Origin: Rutidosis leptorrhynchoides
Lineage: Eukaryota > Streptophyta > Magnoliopsida > Asterales > Asteraceae
Length of the DNA stretch: 64,000 nt
Assembly (NCBI RefSeq): GCF_046630445.1
Contig: NC_092336.1
Coordinates: 204,323,001 to 204,387,000 of the forward strand
Direction of reading: 5' to 3'
Part shown: positions 1-7,833 of the stretch, piece by piece
How positions within the stretch are numbered: position 1 is the first letter of the stretch
How the letters are laid out: each line of letters begins with the position of its first letter
Notes under the pieces: generated by a model
What the model was told of the DNA's origin: nothing
What the model saw: only the letters and a program-made list of their open reading frames with translations
Databases searched by the model: none
Translations under genes and position numbers: made by a program

Positions 1-2
1 AT

Positions 3-185
3 CAACTTTCTATAAGGGACCACAAGTACCATGTAATCCACAATGAAGTTTCTAACCTTTATGATAATCTCGAGTTCCTGCATGAGAAACAAAAGGCGAG
101 GAACGAGAAAGTTGATGAGTTTATGAAGAAGGTGGAGGGTGAGAAGAAGAAATATGAAGATTACTTCAATCTTAATATTTCCTAG
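3..185 (+). CDS. 3' end of an extra ORF upstream of gag in element A
   Basis: An open frame enters from the left edge and ends at TAG 183-185 (about 60 codons visible). The product is strongly charged (EKQKARNEKVDEFMKKVEGE), rich in Lys and Glu with spaced hydrophobics, and probably a coiled coil. It sits where element C carries its extra ORF (48217-48897), whose C-terminus is also helical and charged, so I read it as the tail of the same kind of protein. Function is unknown and the start is off-window. The frame is open while the downstream gag is not, but the visible part is short. Confidence 0.5.
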   Translation, partial: QLSIRDHKYHVIHNEVSNLYDNLEFLHEKQKARNEKVDEFMKKVEGEKKKYEDYFNLNIS

Positions 186-406
186 ATTATTTTTCCAATT
201 CCTTGTCTATGTAAAGGCTATGCCTTAAACTATTTCTATTTCCGAATCGTGTAATAAAGGCTTATTTAATGCCTCGTTCTAATAATATAAAGTGTTTTAT
301 TAATATCATGCGATATCAATACTTTATTTTATTCATACTTGTGATTGCTCAAACTTATAACTTGTTAAACTTATCAAACATATGTTCACTTTTATGTAGT
401 GACATC
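186..406 (+). other. Spacer between extra ORF and gag of A
   Basis: AT-rich leader with no motif I can assign. The equivalent spacer in element C (47956-48216) has a similar length. Confidence 0.4.
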
Positions 407-2587
407 ATGGTTCGTTCAGCTGCACCTACCGTTAACAACGTTGTGTTAACTACTGAACAATTCCAACAGTTACTCGCTGCCGCCCAAGGCAACGCCCAAG
501 CTAATCATGCTAATACTCAACCGAAACCTTGTTCCTACAAGGATTTTTCAAACTGTCATCCTCCTGCATTTAAGGGGACTGAAGAAGCTGTCGAACTAGT
601 CCGTTGGTTCGAGAAGATGGAATCTATTTTCCGTATTTGCAACTGTGGTGATAACGATCGAGTAAAGTATGCCACTAGCTCATTGGGTGGCAATGCTTTA
701 ACTTGGTGGACTGCTCATTCCAAGTCCGTAGGAATTGATAATGCTAATGCAATTCCATGGGATGAACTCAAAAGCATGATGGTCAACAAATTCTATCCTT
801 GAAGTCAAGTTCAGAAACTTGAAGCTGAGTTCTGGGAACTCAAGGTCCAGGGTACTGACATTGAGAACTATACCAATCGTTATCTGGAGCTTTCTACTCT
901 ATGTCCTGAAATGTTTCCTACTGAAGCTAGAAGAATTGAGTGGTATATTGAAGGTCTTCCTGAGGATGTTCTAGGGAATGTTATTGCTGCTGAGAAGGTT
1001 ACTTTAGATGCTGTAATTCTCATGGCACAAAATCTCATGTTGGCCAAGAGAAGAAGGGTGTCGACCAATAAGCAAGTTGAAACCAAGGGTAATGATGGTA
1101 AGAGGAAGTTTGAGCCATCTCAAGGTTCGGCTCAGAATGATAATAAGAAGCCTGCAGATGGTACAAGGTCGAATTATAAGGGTACTTATCCTTTCTGTAT
1201 TCATTGTGAGAGGCATCACCCGGGGAAGTGTACTGCGGTTTGTGCGTTGTGTAAGAAAGTGGGACACGTTGCTAAGATGTGTAAGACTCCTCCGAGGGAT
1301 AAGACTATTGTTCCAGCCAAAGCTCTACCTACATGCTATACTTGTGGAGAGAAGGGACACATTAGTCCGAATTGTCCTAAGAAGAAAAATAATCCCGCTA
1401 CTGGAGCTAACGCTACTGCTGCGAAGGGTCGTGCGTTTGTTATTACTGCTGCTGAAGCCTGAGATGAAGATGAAGTTATCACAGGTACGTATCTTGTCAA
1501 TAATTTCTATGTAACTATTTTATTCGATACTGGTGGCGACATAAGTTACGTGTCTAGTGATTTTTGTACCCTATTTGCTGAAAAGCCTCAACCCTTAGAA
1601 ACTAAAAGATTAGTAGAAGTAGCCAATGGAAAGGTCATGCAAGTCGATAAAATCTATAAAAACTACAACCTAATCTTAGCCGATAAATAATTTAAGATAG
1701 ACCTTTTGCCGGTCGAGCTCGGAAGTTTTGACGTCGTAGTTGGAATGGACTGGTTACGTCCATTGAGAGCTGCCATCATGTGTTACGATAAAACCATTCA
1801 TGTTCCATTGGGAAATGGAGAGACTCTTATCATCCAAGGTGAAAAGAGTGGTTCCAATCTCAATATTATCTCCTGTATTAAAACCTGCAAACACCTTATG
1901 AAAGGTTATCCAGCTATTCTAGCCCACGTTAAGATGATCAAATCGAAAGAGAAGTGTATTGAAGATGTACCAGTGGTTAAAGACTTTCCCGATGTGTTTC
2001 CCGAAGATCTTCTTGGTCTTCCACCTCCTCGACAAGTTGAATTTCAAATTGATTTAGCTCCCGGTGCTGCTCTTATTGCTAAAGCACCATACCGTTTAGC
2101 ACCTTTCGAAATGAAGGAACTTTCCAACCAGTTCCAAGAACTATTGGATAAAGGTTTCATTCGTCCAAGCTCATCCCCATGGGGAGCTCCTATTCTATTT
2201 GTTAAAAAGAAGGATGGTACGTTAAGGATGTGCATTGATTACCGCGAACTTAACAAGCTTACTATCAAGAATTGTTATCCGTTGCCACGTATTGATGATC
2301 TATTCGACCAACTTCAAGGGTCAATTGTTTATTCAAAGATTGATTTGAGGTCCGGATATCACCAACTTAGAGTCAAGGAATCTGATATTCCTAAGACTGC
2401 TTTTCGCACTCGTTATGGGCACTATGAATTCTATGTCATGCCTTTTGGTTTGACCAATGCTCCTGCCATTTTCATGGATCTCATGAACCGTGTCTGCAAA
2501 CCTTATCTCGATAAATTCGTCATTGTTTTCATTGATGACATTTTGATCTACTCCAAGAGTGAGAAGGAACATGAGCAACATCTGCGC
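407..2587 (+). pseudogene. Element A gag-pol, N-terminal half, with stops, interrupted by F1
   Basis: The start at 407 (MVRSAAP) matches the gag start in element C. Gag core, two Cys-His knuckles (CALCKKVGHVAKMC and CYTCGEKGHISPNC at about 1231-1380), protease and the RT core (FIDDILIYS at about 2526-2554) follow in order. Breaks seen: TGA at 800-802 where relatives have Arg; TGA at 1460-1462 where relatives have Trp; TAA at 1687-1689 inside the protease region. The protease active site reads DTGG instead of the usual D-[ST]-G-A. Most stops fit C-to-T or G-to-A changes. The remaining pol continues at 15700. Confidence 0.92.
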
Positions 2588-5410
2588 TGTAGTGACCCGA
2601 ACTTTTCCATGTTTATATATATTAATTGAGATTGATATTTACATGATTAAATATTTCCAACATGTTAAGCAATCAAACTTGTTAAGACTTGATTAATTGA
2701 AATATGTTTCATATAGACAATTGACCACCCAAGTTGACCGGTGATTCACGAACGTTAAAACTTGTAAAAACTATATGATGACATATATATGGATATATAT
2801 ATATATATATAGTTAACATGATACTATGATAAGTAAACATATCATTAAGTATATTAACAATGAACTACATATGTAAAAACAAGACTACTAACTTAATGAT
2901 TTTTAAACGAGACATATATGTAACGATTATCGTTGTAAAGACATTTAATGTATATATATCATATTAAGAGATATTCATACATGATAATATCATGATAATA
3001 TAATAATTTAAAATCTCATTTGATATTATAAACATTGGGTTAACAACATTTAACAAGATCGTTAACCTAAAGGTTTCAAAACAACATTTACATGTAACGA
3101 TTAACGATGACTTAACGACTCAGTTAAAATGTATATACATGTAGTGTTTTAATATGTATTTATACACTTTTGAAAGACTTCAATACACTTATCAAAATAC
3201 TTCTACTTAACAAAAATGCTTACAATTACATCCTCGTTCAGTTTCATCAACAATTCTACTCGTATGCACCCGTATTCGTACTCGTACAATACACAGCTTT
3301 TAGATGTATGTACTATTGGTATATACACTCCAATGATCAGCTCTTAGCAGCCCATGTGAGTCACCTAACACATATGGGAACCATCATTTGGCAACTAGCA
3401 TGAAATATCTCATAAAATTACAAAAATATGAGTAATCATTCATGACTTATTTACATGAAAACAAAATTACATATCCTTTATATCTAATCCATACACCAAC
3501 GACCAAAAACACCTACAAACACTTTCATTCTTCAATTTTCTTCATCTAATTGATCTCTCTCAAGTTCTATCTTCAAGTTCTAAGTGTTCTTCATATATTC
3601 TACAAGTTCTAGTTACATAAAATCAAGAATACTTTCAAGTTTGCTAGCTCACTTCCAATCTTGTAAGGTGATCATCCAACCTCAAGAAATCTTTGTTTCT
3701 TACAGTAGGTTATCATTCTAATACAAGGTAATAATCATATTCAAACTTTGGTTCAATTTCTATAACTATAACAATCTTATTTCAAGTGATGATCATACTT
3801 GAACTTGTTTTTGTGTCATGATTCTGCTTCAAGAACTTCGAGCCATCCAAGGATCCGTTGAAGCTAGATCTATTTTTCTCTTTTCCAGTAGGTTTATTCA
3901 AGGAACTTAAGGTAGTAATGATGTTCATAACATCATTCGATTCATACATATAAAGCTATCTTATTCGAAGGTTTAAACTTGTAATCACTAGAACATAGTT
4001 TAGTTAATTCTAAACTTGTTCGCAAACAAAAGTTAATCCTTCTAACTTGACTTTTAAAATCAACTAAACACATGTTCTATATCTATATGATATGCTAACT
4101 TAATGATTTAAAACCTGGAAACACGAAAAACACCGTAAAACCGGATTTACGCCGTCGTAGTAACACCGCGGGCTGTTTTGGGTTAGTTAATTAAAAACTA
4201 TGATAAACTTTGATTTTAAAGTTGTTATTCTGAGAAAATGATTTTTATTATGAACATGAAACTATATCCAAAAATTATGATTAAACTCAAAGTGGAAGTA
4301 TGTTTTCTAAAATGGTCATCTAGACGTCGTTCTTTCGACTGAAATGACTACCTTTACAAAAACGACTTGTAACTTATTTTTCCGACTATAAACCTATACT
4401 TTTCTGTTTAGATTCATAAAATAGAGTTCAATATGAAATCATAGCAATTTGATTCACTCAAAACGGATTTAAAATGAAGAAGTTATGGGTAAAACAAGAT
4501 TGGATAATTTTTCTCATTTTAGCTACGTGAAAATTGGTAACAAATCTATTCCAACCATAACTTAATCAACTTGTATTGTATATTATGTAATCTTGAGATA
4601 CCATAGACACGTATACAATGTTTCGACCTATCATGTCGACACATCTATATATATTTCGGAACAACCATAGACACTCTATATGTGAATGTTGGAGTTAGCT
4701 ATACAGGGTTGAGGTTGATTCCAAAATATATATAGTTTGAGTTGTGATCAATATTGAGATACGTATACACTGGGTCGTGGATTGATTCAAGATAATATTT
4801 ATCGATTTATTTCTGTACATCTAACTGTGGACAACTAGTTGTAGGTTACTAACGAGGACAGCTGACTTAATAAACTTAAAACATCAAAATATATTAAAAG
4901 TGTTGTAAATATATTTTGAACATACTTTGATATATATGTATATATTGTTATAGGTTCGTGAATCAACCAGTGGCCAAGTCTTACTTCCCGACGAAGTAAA
5001 AATCTGTGAAAGTGAGTTATAGTCCCACTTTTAAAATCTAATATTTTTGGGATGAGAATACATGCAGGTTTTATAAATGATTTACAAAATAGACACAAGT
5101 ACGTGAAACTACATTCTATGGTTGAATTATCGAAATCGAATATGCCCCTTTTTATTAAGTCTGGTAATCTAAGAATTAGGGAACAGACACCCTAATTGAC
5201 GCGAATCCTAAAGATAGATCTATTGGGCCTAACAAACCCCATCCAAAGTACCGGATGCTTTAGTACTTCGAAATTTATATCATATCCGAAGGGTGTCCCG
5301 GAATGATGGGGATATTCTTATATATGCATCTTGTTAATGTCGGTTACCAGGTGTTCACCATATGAATGATTTTTATCTCTATGTATGGGATGTGTATTGA
5401 AATATGAAAT

Positions 5411-5504
5411 CTTGTGGTCTATTGTTACGATTTGATATATATAGGTTAAACCTATAACTCACCAACATTTTTGTTGACGTTTAAAGCATGTTTATTCTCA
5501 GGTG
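5411..5504 (+). promoter_or_regulatory. LTR block shared by families F, A and C
   Basis: The order CTTGTGGTCTA, AACCTATRA, a CTCAC/AAC box, GTTGAC, GCATGTTT and TCTCAGGTG recurs in LTRs of F (here; 29772-29863), A (32850-32943; 36901-36991) and C (49379-49462), although most of those LTRs do not align by eye. The end looks like a 3' splice acceptor (TTATTCTCAG|GTG) with a branch-point-like TTGAC upstream. Whether it acts in splicing, 3'-end formation or transcription is unknown. Confidence 0.5.
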
Positions 5505-5627
5505 AATATTAAGAGCTTCCGCTGTTGCATACTAAAATAAGGACAAGATTTGGAGTCCATGTTTGTATGATATTGTGTAAAAACTGCATTCAAGAAACTG
5601 ATTTCGATGTAACATATTTGTATTGTA

Positions 5628-5728
5628 GACCATTATGTAATGGTCGTGTGTAAACAGGATATTTTAGATTATCATTATTTGATAATCTACGTAAAGCTTT
5701 TTAAACCTTTATTTATGAAATAAAGGTT
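5628..5728 (+). promoter_or_regulatory. Three tandem stem-loops in the F LTR, third encloses the poly(A) signal
   Basis: Three perfect inverted repeats in about 100 nt. Stem 1: GACCATTA / TAATGGTC (5628-5635, 5638-5645), loop TG. Stem 2: TAGATTATCA / TGATAATCTA (5665-5674, 5680-5689), 5-nt loop. Stem 3: AACCTTTATTT / AAATAAAGGTT (5704-5714, 5718-5728), loop ATG, with AATAAA at 5719-5724 in the 3' arm. The cluster is also in the other F1 LTR, both F2 LTRs and F3. F3 changes stem 1 to ACCAATA / TATTGGT, a paired substitution, and stem 2 keeps its arms with a new loop. This supports conserved RNA structure near the 3' end of the transcript. Confidence 0.7.
5719..5724 (+). terminator. Candidate poly(A) signal AATAAA in F1 5' LTR
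   Basis: AATAAA lies about 120 bp before the LTR end, inside the third hairpin. The equivalent in the 3' LTR, which would be the used one, is at 15573-15578. Confidence 0.55.
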
Positions 5729-5847
5729 ATGGTTTGTTTTAAAAATGAATGCAGTCTTTGAAAAACGTCTCATATAGAGGTCAAAACCTCGCAACGAAAT
5801 CAATTAATATGGAACGTTTTTAATCAATAAGAACGGGACATTTCAGT

Positions 5848-5859
5848 TGGTATCCGAGC
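5848..5859 (+). other. Primer-binding site of F1
   Basis: TGGTATCCGAGC, two bases after the LTR end, complementary to the 3' end of initiator Met-tRNA (usual site TGGTATCAGAGC) with one A-to-C mismatch. F2 has the same substitution, so it is a family feature. Confidence 0.88.
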
Positions 5860-6054
5860 GTTGGTCTTAGAGAACCAGAATTTTGCATTAGTGTGTCTTA
5901 TCGAGTTTGTTAGGATGCATTAGTGAGTCTGGACTTCGACCGTGTTTACTTGAAAAATGATTGCTTAACAAATTTTGTTGGAAACTATATATTTTTAACA
6001 TGTGAATATTATGTGATATATTAATCTCTTAACGCGTTTGATATTATGTGATAG

Positions 6055-6669
6055 ATGTCTACCTCTAGAACAAGTCCCATTGACTCACCTAATAATAATG
6101 AAGAGTCAAATGTAAATTGGAATGATTCGTGGACTGATTCACAAGTTCCCGAAGAGGAACCGGAAGAAGAGTCGGAACCGGAAGAAGAATCGGAACCGGA
6201 AGAAGAATCGGAACCGGATGAAGAAATAGAACCGGTGGGGGAAATAATAAAACGGTTAAGTAAAAGAAAATTCTCAACCAACCGACCAAGGTTAATTATG
6301 GTCAATGGTGTTTCCGCCAAGGAAGCAAAATATTGGGAGGATTACCAATTCTCCGATGAATCGGATTCCGACGAGAATTCCGATGATGTTATAGAAATTA
6401 CCCCAACTGAATTTAAAAAGGCAAAAGAAAATAATAAGGGAAAGGGCATAAAAATAGAGAAATCTAATTCCAACCCCGATGAACTTTATATGTATCGTCA
6501 ACCCCCGAAGTCCTTAAGTTGTAATAATGACCCGGGAACCTCTAAACCACCAGGTTTTTCTAAACCAATGTGGATAACGACGGCTCGTATTAGGGGAACA
6601 TCATATATCCCTAGAAACTTGGCAAAACGAACCAAAACTGAAGAAGAAGAAACAAGCGAGTCGGAATAA
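6055..6669 (+). CDS. Family F extra ORF 1: 204-residue acidic protein
   Basis: First ORF after the primer site. I do not recognise a family. Residues 33-60 are a run of EEESEP-type hexamers (tandem 18-nt units). Residues about 95-110 are Asp/Ser/Glu-rich (SDESDSDENSDD), a Lys-rich stretch follows (about 118-137), and the C-terminus is again acidic (EEEETSESE). No signal peptide or membrane segment is seen; it looks intrinsically disordered and could be a nuclear or nucleic-acid-mimicking protein, which is inference only. F2 has the same 204-residue ORF with six replacements, so it has stayed open in both young copies. The F-box ORF starts 140 bp downstream. Confidence 0.75.
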   Translation: MSTSRTSPIDSPNNNEESNVNWNDSWTDSQVPEEEPEEESEPEEESEPEEESEPDEEIEPVGEIIKRLSKRKFSTNRPRLIMVNGVSAKEAKYWEDYQFSDESDSDENSDDVIEITPTEFKKAKENNKGKGIKIEKSNSNPDELYMYRQPPKSLSCNNDPGTSKPPGFSKPMWITTARIRGTSYIPRNLAKRTKTEEEETSESE

Positions 6670-6808
6670 GATAGTTGTATTCGTGTGGTGTAATATAAGT
6701 AATATAGTGTGCTTATGCTTTATGATATATGTAAAAATTGCTTGTATTAATAAGTATTTTTTTTTTATGAATCTAACTCTTGTCTATTTTACAGTATAAA
6801 AACACAAA

Positions 6809-7492
6809 ATGGATAGACAACCCAATATTTTAAGAGACCTACCCGGAGACATGATTGGTGAAATCTTGTCTAGAGTCGGTCAGAATTCTTCGGCACAACT
6901 ATTTAAGGCGAGATCAGTTTGTAAGACATTCGAAGAACGTTCCAAGAATGCCTTGGTTTATAAAAGGCTTTCGTTCGAAAGATGGGGGATATCACATTGG
7001 GAAATCCATAAGTTACGATGTGTTTACTTTGACGCATATATTGCGGGGAACCCAAATGCTATTTTACGCAATGGGTTAAGAAATTATTTTGACTCAATAT
7101 ATCCGAATATTGGACTTCGTGATTTAGAAAAAGCGGCTAACATGCAACATAAAGAAGCATGTTATGCTTACGGATTAGTAATGTTCGCTTCTCACCAAAG
7201 TGAGAACAAGAACATCGGGCTACAACTATTAAACAAAACGTTCCCACAAGTGACGGAGTCAGTAATTGGGGTAAGAAATGAGGTTTTTAGATTGTTACGG
7301 GACTGTTGGACATTACGTAACCCTCGTCCCTTTGACGACGTTACAACACGCTGTCTTATCAACGGCCATAACGGTTATGTTCCACAAGACCAAGGATGGG
7401 AAGTAATCCTAGTAAAACCAGAATGCATGACTTGTTTCTGGACGTATGAATTACGTGTCTTTATTGCCTTTGCTGAACGACTTGTGTACTAG
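6809..7492 (+). CDS. Family F extra ORF 2: captured F-box protein
   Basis: 227 residues. The N-terminus (about 7-50) is an F-box: NILRDLPGDMIGEILSRV followed by a conserved-spaced VCKTFEE segment, the site that binds SKP1/ASK in SCF ubiquitin ligases. Residues about 76-143 resemble Sel1-like repeats (GNPNAILRNGL; DLEKAANMQHKEACYAYGL). The C-terminus has Cys182 and C-x-x-C at 206-209 followed by YELRVF. This layout is that of the plant At1g67623/At2g35280-like F-box group. It lies inside an LTR element between ORF 1 and gag, in the same place in F2, so it was carried by the element and not inserted into one copy. F1 and F2 proteins differ at six residues. The likely role is recruiting a host protein for ubiquitination; the target is unknown. 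Confidence 0.85.
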   Translation: MDRQPNILRDLPGDMIGEILSRVGQNSSAQLFKARSVCKTFEERSKNALVYKRLSFERWGISHWEIHKLRCVYFDAYIAGNPNAILRNGLRNYFDSIYPNIGLRDLEKAANMQHKEACYAYGLVMFASHQSENKNIGLQLLNKTFPQVTESVIGVRNEVFRLLRDCWTLRNPRPFDDVTTRCLINGHNGYVPQDQGWEVILVKPECMTCFWTYELRVFIAFAERLVY

Positions 7493-7833
7493 CTAGAATT
7501 ATCTTCACAACCATCTTGTATCAAATTTATTGTGTGCTATATTTCATGCTATATGTAAAATAAACGGTATTGTAAGTTTGTAAAATATTGTGTAAAAGTT
7601 TGAACGCGAAATATTATTATAATCAGTTTTTCATATAGAATTGTAGTAGTTGAATTGTATATTAGCTACTAAGTATGAACTTAACGGGTAGGTACTACCC
7701 GAATTTAAACTTATAAAACGCTAATATGAAGAAAAAGCTTTTATAAATGAGTTCATATTATGCTACGAAATACTATTAACTACTCTTAATATTCTGTATG
7801 ATTAACTTGTTCCATTTGACTATTTTGAAGGAA
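7493..7833 (+). other. Spacer between F-box ORF and gag
   Basis: 341 bp, AT-rich, no ORF of interest. The only notable content is the polypurine-tract duplicate at 7681-7696, followed by ACCCGAATTT, which resembles the LTR start ACCCGAACTTTT. Confidence 0.5.
7681..7696 (+). promoter_or_regulatory. Internal copy of the polypurine tract
   Basis: TTAACGGGTAGGTACT is identical over 16 nt to the sequence ending at the first base of the 3' LTR (12429-12444). Also present in F2 (27581-27596). It is either a second plus-strand primer site or a scar of recombination between elements. GGGTAG/CTACCC also forms a short inverted repeat here. Confidence 0.7.

Larger units (their letters stand above)
1..2587 (+). 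mobile_element. Chromovirus A, left fragment (5' LTR off-window)
   Basis: This is the left part of an old Ty3/gypsy element. Its LTR and primer site lie before the window. It contains the tail of an extra ORF, gag, protease and the start of reverse transcriptase. It is cut at 2587 by F1: the reading frame [12 protein letters not shown] is restored when 2587 is joined to the sequence after the F1 insertion. The rest of A is at 15700-19586 and 32683-33200. Several in-frame stops show the copy is dead. Coding similarity to element C (40042-52643) is high, so A and C are related subfamilies. Confidence 0.93.
2588..5845 (+). repeat. 5' LTR of F1
   Basis: 3,258 bp, TGTAGTGACC...GGACATTTCA. It contains an AT microsatellite near 2795-2812, a conserved block at 5411-5504, three hairpins at 5628-5728 and a poly(A) signal at 5719-5724. 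A TATA-like TTATATC near 3480 lies before a C/A-rich leader and is a possible core promoter, not a strong one. Short ORFs inside are not convincing genes. Confidence 0.96.

Noticed and set aside
800..1689. Stops in A gag-pol as programmed readthrough or frameshift sites
   Set aside because: Stops lie at several different places from those in C and F1 and where relatives have ordinary codons; they are decay.
3170..3403. 77-residue ORF in every F1 and F2 LTR (also 13024-13257, 22029-22262, 31871-32104)
   Set aside because: Identity only reflects how young the copies are. F3 has lost it and F4 has a shifted, altered version, so there is no sign of protein-level constraint.
4835..5098. 87-residue minus-strand ORF in F1 LTRs
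   Set aside because: Chance open frame in LTR, no recognisable features, antisense to the element.
6809..7492. F-box ORF as an ordinary host gene interrupted by transposons
   Set aside because: It has the same position in two independent insertions with target duplications outside, so it belongs to the mobile element.
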